From Jacaranda mimosifolia (Eukaryota > Streptophyta > Magnoliopsida > Lamiales > Bignoniaceae): a DNA stretch of 64,000 nt. Below, one piece after another: positions 33,842 to 46,710 of the stretch. The translations under genes and the position numbers were made by a program. The stretch is from NCBI GenBank assembly GCA_018894105.1, contig CM032121.1, positions 18,209,230-18,273,229 on the forward strand. The letters run 5' to 3'. Within the stretch, counting starts at the first letter, position 1; each line of letters begins with the position of its first letter. The notes under the pieces were generated by a model. It made no database searches and had not been told where the DNA came from. It saw nothing but the letters and a program-made list of their open reading frames with translations.

Positions 33842-36800
33842 AAAGCCAATACCTCATGGCATTGAGACCCATCTTCTCAAGATGTCCTTCAAAGACCTTT
33901 TGCGATAGGGGTTTTGTTAGTGGATTTGCTATATTCTCTTCTGAGGCAACTCTCTCCACTCGGATGTCGCCTTTATCAATGATCTCCCGGATCAAATGAT
34001 ATCACCTCAAAATATGCTTGGATCGCTGATGAGATCTTGGCTCTTTAGCTTGCACTACTGCCCCGTTGTTGTCGCATATGACAACTACTAGCTCAGCAAT
34101 GCTAGGCACCATATTCAACTCTCAAATGAAGTTTTTCATCAAAACACCCTCCTTTGTAGCTTCCGAAGCTGCAGTATACTTTGCTTCAGTGGTTTAATCA
34201 GTTATGGTGTCTTGTTAGGAACTTTTCCAACTCACCACGCCGCCATTGAGGTAAAATATAAATCCAGAAGTGGATTTGAGGTCATCTACATCGGATTGGA
34301 AACTTGAATCCGAAAACCCTTCTAGTTTCAATTCTCCATTGCCGTACACCAAGAACGTGTCTTTATTTCTTCTCAAGTACTTAAGGATTGCTTTTACGGC
34401 TATCCGGTGACTCTCACCGGGATTGGATTGGAACCTACTCGTAACACTTAGTGAGTGTGCCACATCCGGTCTAGTATATTGTACTACATACATTATGCTT
34501 CCTATGGCGGAGGTATAAGGTATGTGGGACATTCTTCGCTTCTCTTCCTTAGTCTTGGGGGCCATAGACTTTGAGAGACGAATGCCATGTCCCATGGGAA
34601 GGAATCCCCTCTTGGATTCTTCCATACTAAACCTCTTTAGTATCTTGTCAATGTACGGGGTTTGGGAAAGCCCCAGCATCCTCTTCGATATATCTCTATA
34701 GATACGTACTCCCAATACGTAGGATGCTTCTCCCAAATCCTTCATGGAGAATTGTGTAGATAATCATGCTTTAGTACGCTCTAACATCCCTACCTCATTC
34801 CCAATGAGAAGGATGCCATCGACATAAAGCACAATAAACTGTACTGAACTCCTACTAGATTTCTTGTACACATAGGATTCATACATATTTTTGACAAAGC
34901 CAAACGATTTGACTATTTTGTCAAAATGTATGTTCCAACTTCGGGACGCTTGTTTTAACCTATAAATGGATTTCTGGAGTTTGCAAACCTTTTGCTCACT
35001 CCATTTGGATGTAAAACCTTGTGGTTGCACCATGTAAATTTCTTCTTCAATATCACCATTGAGGAAAGCAGTTTTAACATCCATTTGCCATATCTCATAG
35101 TCATAATATGCGACTATGGCAAGTAAGATCTGAATGGGCTTAGGCATAGCAACCGGTGAAAAGGTTTCCTCGAAATCGATATCGGGTCTTTGAGTGTAAC
35201 CTTTTGCCACTAGTCGTGCCTTAAAAGTTACTACTTCTCCATCTGCTCCAAGCTTCCACTTATAGATCCACTTGCAACCGACGGGAACTATTTCCTCTGG
35301 TGGATCTACCAAAGTCCATACTTTGTTTGAGTACATGGAGTCCATTTCGGATCTCATGGCTTCTAGCCAACGTCCCGAATCTATGTCCAACATAGCTTCT
35401 TCATAGGTCTTTGGATCACTATCCAACTGACCCATCTCATGAAGGAATCCGAACCTTTCGGGTTGCTTCTTGATCCGGTCAGACCTTCGTAGAAGGTGTG
35501 TACAAGGTTCTAATTCTGTATTTGTTTCCACTACTTGTGGGATTTCTTGATTGTCTTGAACTTCATCGAGTTCAATGACAACACCATTTCTATCTAATAG
35601 AAATTCCTTTTCCAAAAAGTGGGCGTTCCTTGAAACAAACACCTTTTGTTCTGAGGGATCGTAAAAATAATAACCCATATACTCTCTTAGGTATCCTACA
35701 AACTTGCACGAGGTGGATCTATTATCCAACTTATCTCCCACTATTCGTCTCACGTAGGCAGGAGATCCCCAAACTTTCAAATAATGGTAAGAGGGTGCTT
35801 TGCCATGCCATATCTCATATGGTGTCTTTGGCACAGACTTTGAAGGTACTACATTTAGTAGCCTAGCCGCCGTTTCTAAGACGTATCCCCAAACAGATAT
35901 AGGTACATTGGAAAAACTTATCATGGAACGTACCATGTCCAACAAGGTACGGTTTCTTCTTTCGGCTACTCCATTATGTTGGGGTGTGCCAGTTGGAGTC
36001 CATTGTGAAAGAATCCCATTCTCTTTTACATAATCCAAGAATTCGGTACTTAAGTATTCACCCCCTCGATTCGATCGAAGAGTTTTAATACTAAGTCCCT
36101 TTTGCTTTTCTACTTCATTCTTGTAATCTTTGAACTTTTCAAAGGCCTCGGACTTGTACTTCATGAGATACACATGTCCGTACCGACTATAATCATCAGT
36201 GAAAGTGATGAAGTTGGAATAGCCTCATCTCCCACTAACTCTTAGTGGTCCACAAACATACGAATGGATCAAATCCAATAGATGTGTGGTTCGCTCTGTT
36301 TGTCCTACAAATGGAGTTTTGGTCATTTTTCCCTTTAAACAAGATTCACAAGTAGGAAGGTTCTCAATGCCACTAACATTTAGTGCTTTGAGCGCTTCTA
36401 ACTTGCTCATCCTATTTTTAGAGATATGACCAAGTCTTACATGCCGTAACATGGCATCTTCTTGGATATCTAGCTTTCTTTTATTCGATTGAATGTGCAT
36501 AAGTGAAGGTTGGGAATCAAGTATGTAAATCCATTCATTAATGTACCTTTAGCAATTAAAGAACCATTCTTTAACGCCATCAATGTCCCATTCGATATAG
36601 AAAAATCATATCCTTCATTATTAAGAACGGGAATTGATATGATGTTCTTAACAAGATGGGGTACATAATAAACTAGATCTAATACAATTTTAGCATTCCC
36701 CAAGTCTAACTTGATTATGCCTTGGAAAGTAGCCGCAGCAGTTGCTCCATTTCCTAGGTAGAGGATCATATCCCCTTCACGAAGTCTGTTTCTTCTTTCC

Positions 36801-37707
36801 ATCCCCTATAACGAATTACATAGATGAGAACCGCATGCAGTATCAAATACCCATGTGGAAGAATTGGTTGTTAAATGCACTTCAATGAATAACATACCCT
36901 TCTCAAGAGTATCAAGGTAAGCTTTATAGTTTCTCTTCCAATGCTCCTTTTCACCACAGTGGAAACAATTTGCATCGGTCTTAGCCTTTTTCTTAACTCT
37001 CCCAGAACTCTTCTTGGGTTGCTTCCCTTTGGAAAAACTTTTCTTCATTTTTCCTCCCTTTCTTAGGCCCCTAAGGCCTTTTGACTTGGAGGAGGAGGCA
37101 ATTATGAGAGGCTTTTCCTTTTTCAAGGTTGACTCGGTAGACACAAGCATGTTCACCAATTCGTTAATCGTCACTTCCTGCTTGGACATATTAAAGTTCA
37201 TGACGAATTGGTCGAACGATGGAGGTAACGACTGTAGGATCAAATCCATGTAAAGGTCATTGTCCATAATCACATCAAGTTCTCCAAGCTTTTCGATGAG
37301 TCCAATCATCTTTAGCTCGTGGTCATGGACACTCGAACCTTCACTCATCCTTGCTCTAAAAAGCTCCTTTGAAACCTTTCGTGTCTTGATTGTACACCAT
37401 ACAACTCTTGTAGGTGCACATAGATTTCTCGAGCATGTTTCATGTGCTCATGAGATTTTTGGACCTCATTAGTCATGGATGCCATCATGAGACACCTCAC
37501 TTGTAGATCATCATCTACAAATTTAGTGAACACTTCACGTGCCTCATTAGAAGGGTCATCACCTAATGTGTCTGGCGGACTTTGATCAAGTACATAAGCC
37601 CTCTTCTTGGAGTCAAGAATTATCTTAAGGTTTCTCAACCAATCTTGGAAATTAGGCCCGGTTAGCTTATTGGTTTCCAAAATACTTGCAAGTGGATTTT
37701 TAGCCAT
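33840..37707 (-). pseudogene. Copia D gag-pol, broken
   Basis: Gag begins at 37707 (MAKNPLASILETNKL). A frameshift at about 37345 separates its halves. The zinc knuckle at 36926-36967 ends in Tyr instead of Cys. Protease has DTACGSHLC followed by a stop at 36803-36805. Pre-integrase and integrase run from about 36500 to 35700, with RSNRGGEY where Asp is expected and [11 protein letters not shown] with the Glu. RT (about 35300-34764) has YVDGIL for YVDD, then stops. RNase H continues to 33840 with stops at about 34213, 34190, 34125 and 34005. The element is inactive. Confidence 0.9.
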
Positions 37708-39688
37708 ATTGTTTTGAAGATTTCAAAAATCTACAATAGGCGAAAAAAGAGTATAAGCATGTGATTGAATTTGATATATAAAACATGTTCATGGTCTTTC
37801 AAGCATATTTTTCTCCCACTATTTTATCAAATCCTTCACCCCCAAGAAGAATTTGGGAAATCTCATTTCCTAGTGAGAATCAAGATCCTAATGACTTGCC
37901 AATGGAACCCCATGACCGAGTGCCATCCACGAGCAATCAAAAGGTAAGCAACTTTTGCTAATTGCATCTCATGCAATTCTTGATATATTTTGCCTCACTT
38001 TTCATATAGACCTACGTGACCGTGTACCATCTACACTACTAGGTGTTAAGTTAAACCCACAAATCATTCTTATTCTCAAGACGGCCTCACGTCGTCCCCC
38101 ATGACCGAGTGCCAACGCGTGAGGGTTCTTGAATCAAAGATACATCTCATGCTAAGTGTATGCTCACAGCTTTCCTCCTAAGTGTGACCCCCATGACTGA
38201 GTGCCATCACACAAAATCGGTAGCATCCTATGGCATACACTATTGGTGGAAGGCTTGGATTAATTAAAACTCTTTTAATTTGTATCCATTTTGACTTAAT
38301 ATTTGAAAAATACTTAGACATTCTAAGTGGAGGATTTTTGCTTGCAAAGATCTCATCATTTTTATCTTCTTATTTAGGTTATCTATATCCTAGTCATGCA
38401 TTTCATACATCAATAGGATATGGAAAGCGTAAATAAGTAAATGCGCCTAGCATGCTTCTAGGGTGGGATGACCATGAGCCTAATCAAGTGACGCACTTAG
38501 AGCCATAGGTGCATCACTTGGTTGATTTTAAGTGGGTGGATTAAACTAAGCTATTACATGAGTGTATCCCATACATTCGTGGGTCTTCAAGCCTCCTTGG
38601 GTCCTCCTTACTCCTTGCAATTTTACAATAGAAAGAAAACCTCACTTCTAGTGATTCTACTCTCATAACTTTTACAAGATAGAACAAGAGGCATGCAAGC
38701 CCCATTTAATACAACCCATTTCAACAACTTGAAATAAATAAAATCAATATTAAAGGCTTATGATCATCCCCATTCATTCATCATCCATTCAACATTTAAA
38801 TGAACAATAAATAAACCAAAAATTGACATTCAATTCCAACAATTAAGTGCTAATCAAATTAACAAATAATTGGCCAAGCAAAAACAAGCATAACCCTTAT
38901 GCATCATATTTTTGCCACAATTGGAGATCAACTTTAACAAGTTTTAAAAGCAACCAAAAAGTGTCCAACACAATCTTGAGGCCTTGCACAACATTTGTGC
39001 AACCAATGTGAGTATTTCAAAACAAGTTTGGTCACCAAAGGAACCAAAGAAAAAGCTCAAAACTCGTCCCAAACCCAACTAGGGGCTGCTGGCCGAGGCT
39101 TGCTCACTGCTGGGCAGTAGCTCTCGGCCACTGCCTTGTTGTGGGCTGCCATCAGCCGGCAGCACCCCTATTTTGGGGTTCATGGCCGAGTCAAGCCATT
39201 TTTGGCTCAGCTTTTGTGCACCAAGATTCTTAGAACAACTTCTAAACATCAAAACACACAACATAGGATGAAATTTCAGATTAAAACACCTTTTAAAACT
39301 GAAATATCAAGTGCCCAAAGAAGCTTGAAAAACAAGTTTAAGCAAGAATCATATTCTTCAAAAATCTCCAATTATATCCAATCCAATTGGACCCAAAAAT
39401 GACCAAAACAACTTAAGGCCATCCATAACATGTTATATCATAATATAACATCTAACAATGCCAATTTTTTTTTTAACATTAGCAAAAATGAATTAAAACA
39501 TACCTATCATATGAATTAACAATTAAAGCACATAATAGCATGATTCAATCCATTAAACAAGGAGCCACAAGAAAGATCATCCATACACTCCAACCCATCA
39601 TATGGATAAAGTACATGGTGATTTTAATCAGTTCTTCACAAGAACCAACCATCCAAGCCAAGAAAAATCTAAATCCATGCATGAATAT
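37708..39688 (-). other. Long untranslated leader of copia D
   Basis: Nearly 2 kb between primer site and gag start, without a coherent ORF. It holds four spaced copies of a catgaccgagtgccatc-like motif (37911, 38015, 38100 and 38192). A leader this long is unusual for a copia element. An unrecognised insertion inside it is possible. Confidence 0.6.
37911..38208. repeat. Four spaced 17-bp motif copies
   Basis: catgaccgagtgccatc at 37911-37927, cgtgaccgtgtaccatc at 38015-38031, catgaccgagtgccaac at 38100-38116 and catgactgagtgccatc at 38192-38208. Spacings are 104, 85 and 92 bp, and the sequence between copies is not obviously repeated. Confidence 0.75.
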
Positions 39689-39701
39689 GGCTCTGATACC
39701 A
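39689..39701 (-). other. Primer binding site of copia D
   Basis: On the element strand TGGTATCAGAGCC, a perfect match to the initiator-Met tRNA primer site of copia elements, two bases beyond the LTR end. Confidence 0.9.
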
Positions 39702-39703
39702 CT

Positions 39704-41917
39704 TGAAGGTATGTATGGCACTAGGATCCAAATATTTCAAAAATAAAACTGAATAAACTAGCCCACACAACACCCCCAAGATCAAGACATGCATGGAATT
39801 TAGATTTAGAAGGGAAAAATACCTGGGTGATTACAGAAAACCGAAGAGCAAGAGAAAACTCTTCAAAATCGTCAAACTGTCTCTTCACCGGCGCAGCAGG
39901 ATCACCACCGATTTTCCCTTGGATGGACTCCTCCGTTTTCGCTGAAATTTTTACAGGAACTCCTCAACCCTTTGAAGATTCTTCAGTCCAAAATTCATCC
40001 CAATCAGAACACCACAGGTCATCCCAGAACTGGCAAAAACCGGATGCCAGAAAATTGCTCCAGACAAGAGCAAGGGCAACCAAATTAGATTGCCTCTAAT
40101 GTAAAAGTCCACACACCAAATCTATAGCCTATTCTCTATAGAATGGCTGGAATATATACAGAGAATGAGGGTAGGAAATCTGGGAAGGAGCAGAAGGAGG
40201 AAGTTGGGGAGAATAATGGGATGCTAACAAATTAGATTCCCACTACACAAAATGTGGGGAGAAATCACACTAGTCATGCACACACTTGCTCTCACTCTCA
40301 CTTGGCCGGCCACACTCCTATATCTATATATAGGAGTGGTCCATGAACATCCCCAAGGAGATGATGCCAAGTATTCTTGCCAAGGTGGCCACTAACTAGT
40401 AATTAGTGAATAAGAATATTAATTGAAGCACAAATTTCATCTTATGAAATGTCTTGCAATTAAATTCCAATTCACATTAAATGAACCATTTACTTAATTA
40501 TTCTCCCAAAAATAATCCTCCAACTCAATTAAATTAAACACTTTAATTTATCAAATAATAATTTGACTTAACTCTTAAGTCAAAAATGCTTAACTATTTA
40601 AGCTAGTCAAAGTCAATTTAACCCTTAAATTAATTTTGACCAATTGATAGTCATGTGACATCAATTAATTAACCCTTAATTAATTGATCTGAATTTAACT
40701 CTTAAATTAATTTGACCAATTTAACATTTAAATTGATCAAGTCAAAATGACTACAATTTTGCCTCCTCCAAAACGGTAATGAATTTTCTAACTCTTAGAA
40801 AACTCTACTTCCTTCAATTGACCATGTCATTGGTTTTTGTGTGTGACCCATTAGGTTCTACCATTCATTGGACATGGGCTCAGAACTCCTTGTGACTTTT
40901 GGAATATCAAATATTCACATTAGTTTAAATTCCTTTAAACTAAGCGACTCGATTCAATTAATCTCATTAATTGAAGAGTACCCAATCTCCATGTTCGATA
41001 TCTAACCTCAAGCCCATGGAGCCCAACTAATTGGCCGAAATGAATGCTCTTGAAGAACCATTCTAGCATTACGCGTACCATGCAAATATGGTCCTTCCAT
41101 CTCCTTTCTCCCGAAAGAGGCCTGGGGCATGATATTAGTCGGCTCCCTAATAGTCTTGATACTATGTTTCTATTCTTAATGTTCAATTCCCTTTGTAACC
41201 TCATATTTGGAAATGCCTTTCCAAATTGTCACATCACCTTGCACAAGGATTTCTTGGAATCGATCATTATAGAACACATAGGAGATACACTCGCCATTCA
41301 CAAAGATGAGGAGTTGGATTCTATCTTAGATCTCACAAACTTCCATGCCAAGTAGCTCATACCCAATCTCAACCCGGAAGACCCGCTAAGTGGTCAAGGA
41401 AGAGTCAAAGCATGAAGACCGGACACAAGGTTACCATAGATCCTCAGGTCAAAGGACTAATAATATGCACTAGCGTAAGCGGGAGAACTTGCCACTACCG
41501 ACTTGCCACCTGGGCTATCTAGTGGATTCTCCAAGCAGGTCTTCAGTGCTTTGTTCTCTAATAAGTACCCACTGACATGCACTCGTATCTCATACAATTG
41601 CTCATGGAACGGAACAATATCCAACTCTTGGATTTACATCGTTAGTGCAAGTCTATCCGGATCTTAGATGCCCTTTTCTCTTAAGATCCTATGACTTGGA
41701 AGGTTTAAGATCACGACTGTGTGAGACTTATTCCATGGTCACCAAACCAAGTCCCATAGTCTTGTGTGATCTAAGGGCTTCATCCAAATACCAGTGAAGT
41801 AAATGAAGAGCATATGATGAAGATGGCCATATGATGAATATCATTCAATCAAGATTGTCTTACAATGAAATAGTTTACAAGGCCAATCTAATTGGCTTGC
41901 TGGGCACTATTCCAATA
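39704..41917 (-). mobile_element. 5' LTR of copia D (2.2 kb)
   Basis: 2214 bp, very long for a copia LTR. Contains the TATA palindrome (40313-40338), an AT-rich block with repeated ttaactcttaa motifs (about 40490-40745) and the region shared with window positions 1-1506. Confidence 0.9.
40313..40338. promoter_or_regulatory. TATA palindrome of copia D 5' LTR
   Basis: Perfect 11-bp arms (40313-40323 and 40328-40338) around a 4-bp spacer. Compared with 883-912, one extra C in one arm is balanced by one extra G in the other, so pairing is kept. Confidence 0.55.
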
Positions 41918-41922
41918 TGAAC

Positions 41923-43018
41923 CAGAATGATTCGTTGTTCTCGAGAAATAAAATCAAGCTTATCTTTTGAAGAGGTTATTATATAGCTTGAAACAATCTC
42001 CCAGACAGTGGTATAAAAGGTTTGATGCTTTTGTTACCAAGATAGGATATACAATAAGCAAATTTGATTGTTGTGTATATTATAAAATTTGTAGTGATAG
42101 CCTTATCGTATATTTGTTGTTGTACATTGATGATATGTTGATTGCCTCTAGAAACATATATATATCGACCAATTAAACAGACACGCAGGATTGTTGTACT
42201 TGTCTCAACAGCATTACATTGAGAAAGTACTTGAGCGATTTGGGATGGATAGGTCCAAGCCAGTTAGTACGCCACTTGCAGCTCATTTCAGGCTCTTATT
42301 AGATCTATCACTGAGTACTGAAGAGAAGGTAGAGCACATGTCAAATGTGCCACATGTTAGTGTAGTGGGTAGCTTGATGTAGGCCATGGTGTGCACTAGG
42401 CCAAACATTTCACATGTAGTTACTATTGTGAGCAGGTATATACACAAGCTAGGAAAAACTCATTGGCAAGCTATGAAATGGATCATGAGGTATCTGAGAG
42501 GCTCTGCAGATAGATGTTTGAGGTATAGTCAATTGAATTACACTACTAGAATTATTGGCTATGTGGATATGGATTATGCAGGAGATTTGGATAGCAGAAG
42601 GTCCATGACATGCTATGTGTTTTGTCTATCAAGTTGTACGGTTAGCTGGAAGGCGACTTTGCAGTCATCAGTTGCATTGTCCACAACAGAAGTTGAGTAC
42701 ATGGCTTTGGCTGAAGGTGTTAAGGAAGGCATTTGGCTAAAGGGGCTGATCAATGATATGGGTATGACTTCTGAGATCACTAAGGTATTTTGTAACAGTT
42801 AGAGTGCCATACACTTGTCAAAGAATCAAGCATTTCATGAGAGAACAAAGCACATAGATGTAAGGTATCATTTTGTCCGGGATATGGTGTCTCAAGGTGT
42901 CATGTTAGTTGACAAGGTTAGGACTAAGGATAATCTGGCAGACATGTTGACTAAGGTTGTTTCAGGAATTAAATTCGAGCATTGCTTGGATTTGGTTAAT
43001 GTTTGCAGACTCAGGTAA
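41923..43018 (+). pseudogene. Copia C gag-pol, 3' part (RT end and RNase H)
   Basis: Continues the RT broken at 32967: two stops, then LLYSLKQSPRQWYKRFD and the catalytic loop LLYIDDMLIAS (YIDD, Asp pair intact). RNase H follows with WKATLQSSVALSTTEVEY, HIDVRYHFVR and LADMLTK, ending at 43018. A frameshift at about 42175-42190, a TAG at about 42380 and a TAG at about 42800 break it. Taking out copia D with one copy of TGAAC brings the two halves into register. Confidence 0.85.
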
Positions 43019-43059
43019 CAGGCCCTTTTGGGGGCTAGGACAAAGAAGAAGGATGGTGA

Positions 43060-43081
43060 ATTTCAAGTCAAGAAGGAGAAT
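43060..43081 (+). other. Polypurine tract of copia C
   Basis: Purine-rich caagtcaagaaggagaat directly before the LTR start TGTTGATTTTG. Confidence 0.6.
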
Positions 43082-43708
43082 TGTTGATTTTGCCTTGAAA
43101 TTTGGGTTGAATTGACAAGAACTAGAAGAAGAATGGAGTGAAATGGAGCAAAGTGGTGGAAATGAGCTCGAGAACACACCCCGGTGCTTGTTGGCAGGAT
43201 GCCGCATGCTGGGGCGTGAGGAAAGGTGCGCTAAGGCATGGACATGGGCAGAAAAGGCATGAAAACAAGTGTTGTGTGCCCCGGCGTGCAGTGAACAGTA
43301 ACATTGTGTCAGGGCACAAGTTTTTTGCACCCCAGCGCAAAGTTTCTACCACAATTGATGTTGGGCGCGCTGGGGCGCAGGCCCATGGGCCTTGTGCTTC
43401 ATTTTCAGGTATAAATTTAATGTTTTTTTCTTCTCGAAAAGTATCACGAGCATAACACAAGGGCTTCTTTACTGCTTTTAAGTAATTCTCTCAAGACGGG
43501 GTTTAGAACGAGGGTGTTAGATGTTTTTGTGATATTTGTGGGATTCAAGTTTGTACTTGCACTTTGATTTGAGATCAATAAAATTCCTTTTCTTTGTTGG
43601 GTGGATTAGGCACATCGCCAAACCACGTTAAATCTTGTTGTCACTTTACATCGAATTACTTTACTGTTATTTCATTGTTTTTGCAATAGATCCTCCTGGA
43701 TTACAACA
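43082..43708 (+). mobile_element. 3' LTR of copia C
   Basis: 627 bp, TATA box 43410-43415. Pairs with 29570-30184. CpG dinucleotides present in the left LTR are frequently TG or CA here. Confidence 0.85.
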
Positions 43709-43713
43709 AATTA

Positions 43714-45674
43714 CAAATAGCTTAATATCTTTCACTTAATAAATATGTATAATGTTACATATGATATAATAATTCTTGGAGAGATAATCATAAAGTAATT
43801 TTTGATAAACTCGTACACATAAATTCTAAAAAGAAAACATAACTTAAAATTAGTTTGTAATTAAAATTGATTGAAATGTCAATATATGGACAATTAGCAA
43901 TGCAAAATTAATATTATTAGTGAAATATTTTACTTTATTTCACCAAAACAATGATTTAATGATTTTTTGTAGTATATGGAGTGTTTGCTAAATTTGAAAT
44001 TTTGACCTTGCATTTTATGTGTATTACTTATGCCTTCGAGTCAAAGCCACCCGGCAAACAATGACTTGATGATAAAGTAAAATATTTTGAAACGTTTTAA
44101 ATAGATAAATGTACCTTTTGTTTGTGAGCAAATTACAACATATCCAAAAGTATGTTATCCCATTGCTGGAATGATAATACTTGATATATTAGAGATGATA
44201 TATTCCATTCTTATAGCAAGCGCCTCACTCCCAAAAGTATAGATTTAGTTATTCTCATTTTTCATATGAGTTTAATCATTTCCAATCTATTGGGAGTGAA
44301 ACTGTATTTTATTGATAAAATTATCCTCCAAATGTTAACAAAAGAGTTTGATATTAAAAAACCTTGACTTTGTAAATGTTAATATAATATTCCAATTTAT
44401 CTTATTACTACATGTTTTTATTTAATTATGTATTCTACTATACATATTTTTTAATAATGTTACAAACAATAATAAAGTGTTATAAATTATTATAAAAATA
44501 ATAAATAATAAAAAGGAGTAATTATAGACCTCTAAATTTTTTAATAGAAAAAGTAGAAGCATCATTGATTTAGTCTACACCTATATAATTTGAAATACTA
44601 ATTATATCCATGCCTCTTAAATACTAAAAAAAAAATAATAATAATAATAATAATAAATGAAGAGTTGTGGATTCTAATTATATAGGTGTATTAAGTGTAT
44701 TAAAAATGTAATAAAGGTGTTCTAATTTTATCACAAAAATTAAGTATTTTAGTTATACGATATTTTATAATTTTTTTAAACATTGTTTTATTAAAATATT
44801 CAAAAGAGTTCTGAACTGCATGTTCTGGACGAGAAAATCAGAAAATAAATAAATTGTAAGACTTAAAGGAAAGGATCTGTACGATACTTTTTTCTTTAGT
44901 TTCAGGCTTTAATTATTTTTTGGGGAAGCTACACAAATAAAGATTTTATTGGTAAAAAAAAAATTATTTTTACATAAGTATATCTTCATGCACTTAAAAT
45001 AATGATATTTTTTACAATAATTTTATAAATATACTTGAATCTTTTACGTACCTTTTCTAGTTTAATATTCGTGTCCAATCAAAATAAATACATATTATTA
45101 GAATAAAGAGTGTTTAAAAACATCAGTACCGTTTCTCCAAACGTCCTGCAGCTGCCTCATTAAGTAGATCTGATTCATCCGAATCATGCAATTACATGAA
45201 CATGATGATGACCACCGTCAGTCATCAAAAGGATTCCTAATTTGCTTTAATTAATTAGAATTCAATCTAGCTAATTATTTTATCTGGGCAAATTAGTGTG
45301 CAATACCAATACCGAGTGTATGACAGCTTCGGTGACGATTCCTTTGTGTTCAAAATGCTGGTTTGTGTACAAAATAGCAATGAATTTTTTAATGAATTCA
45401 GGACTCCTTATGTTTAAATTGAATGTGTATTTATTTCTGTTTGCTTTTGTACTTTGTAAATGAAGTTTTACTTCTTCAAATAATTTTTTTGTCTGAAGAG
45501 TAACCTCGCACTTAAAAATAATAATGCGAAACGATTGCTTTGAGGATGAAAGAGTCGCTGAAAAATTAAATTTAGATCAAGATCTATGTAGATTTAAAAA
45601 TAACAATCTTCTTCCTTACTTAAGGTACTTTTCATTAAGAAAACATTGACCCGTGTTAGGTGGGATAGGTGATC
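43714..45674. other. AT-rich spacer
   Basis: No gene recognised. It has an (AAT)n run at about 44630-44656. Confidence 0.5.
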
Positions 45675-46710
45675 TCATTTGTAACACCTCTAAAATTCGG
45701 TATTTCGAAAAATAAGGATTTAGAAATCAAGGTATTGGTTGATCGAATTTTAGACTCGGAAAATAAATAAAAAGAACTTGATTGCAAAAATTTTGAAAGT
45801 TTTGGGGTCAAAGTGCAATTAAACAAGACTTGATTGGATCACATTTTCAAAGTTTTGTGGTTGCATGGCTAATATTTTGGGTCCAAGGGGTTAAAATGAG
45901 GCACTCATTTAGTTAGGGGCTGAATTGATGTTGGTGGAAACTTTGGAGGACCTAATTGAAATTGAACCAAAATATTGGGGGTTAATCTACAATTAAGGAA
46001 ATATCAAATCTACAAATATTGGATTTTGCATTTTCACCCCCAATTTTCATCATCTTCTCCACCGCAACCCATCAGCCACACCATTTTTCTCTCTCGCCGG
46101 TGACCTCGCTCCGGCAACCAAAACCTAGCAAATTTGGTACCAATCTCTTCCTTTCTTCGCGTAGAACACGAATATACCAATTTCTTCCCAACCCGCCGGT
46201 GGAATGGCTAAAATTTGAGCTAAAAAATTCAGCCACGGCGGAGGTGATGGTTTTCCATTTTCCAGAAACTTCTGGAGGTGACCAAGGGATGTAATCTGAT
46301 AGGCTCAGCTCAAGGATCACGTAGGTAGCTTCAGTTTCTCAAATGGACCACCGCCGGAGACGAAATCAGAAGAAAACTGCGCGGCGGCCAGTGATGGTGC
46401 TGGGTGATCAGAGCTGAAATTGAAGGCTTTCCTGGCGGTATTTGGTGAAATTGACTTGGGGGTTTTCTTGGTTGTGTTGAAAAGTGCATTTTGGTGGTGG
46501 TTTGGGCTTTTTTGAGCGATGGCAGAGTTCGGATAGAATCTTCAGCTCGTTGCAAGGATCGTGATGGTATATTCAGTTTGTGATTCCAACACTTCTATAG
46601 CCGAATTTTGGGTAAAGAGTTGGATTGAAGATTTATATTTATATATATATACATGCATATGTTGTACCATAATTTTTATAAATCTTGTATATTGCTAAGA
46701 ATGGGGATTT

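Larger units (their letters stand above)
32968..41917 (-). mobile_element. Copia element D, long-LTR family, nested in copia C
   Basis: Minus-strand element. Right (5') LTR 39704-41917, left (3') LTR 32968-33825, primer site at 39689-39701, polypurine tract at 33826-33841. Target duplication TGAAC is exact (32963-32967 and 41918-41922). The copia order gag-protease-integrase-RT-RNase H reads from 37707 down to 33840. The two LTRs differ by about 1.36 kb because the left copy has lost its middle. The last LTR bases on the right are CAATA instead of CAACA. It lies in the opposite orientation to its host element. Confidence 0.92.
29570..43708 (+). mobile_element. Ty1/copia element C, interrupted by copia D
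   Basis: LTRs 29570-30184 and 43082-43708 share TGTTGATTTTG...TTxCAACA ends. A Met-tRNA-like primer site follows the left LTR and a purine-rich tract precedes the right one. Flanks are TATTA (29565-29569) and AATTA (43709-43713), one mismatch. Without the nested element it is about 5.2 kb, normal for copia. The order gag-protease-integrase-RT-RNase H confirms the superfamily. The zinc knuckle and pol resemble TNT1/Tork-type elements, but the lineage is unproven. Coding frames carry several stops. Confidence 0.9.

Noticed and set aside
39079..39264. GC-richer frame in the copia D leader
   Set aside because: Short, without recognisable motifs, and preceded by stops; treated as leader sequence.
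43122..43460. Open frames on both strands in the right LTR of copia C
   Set aside because: They arise from the GC-rich LTR block; no conserved protein features, and equivalents in the left LTR encode different peptides.
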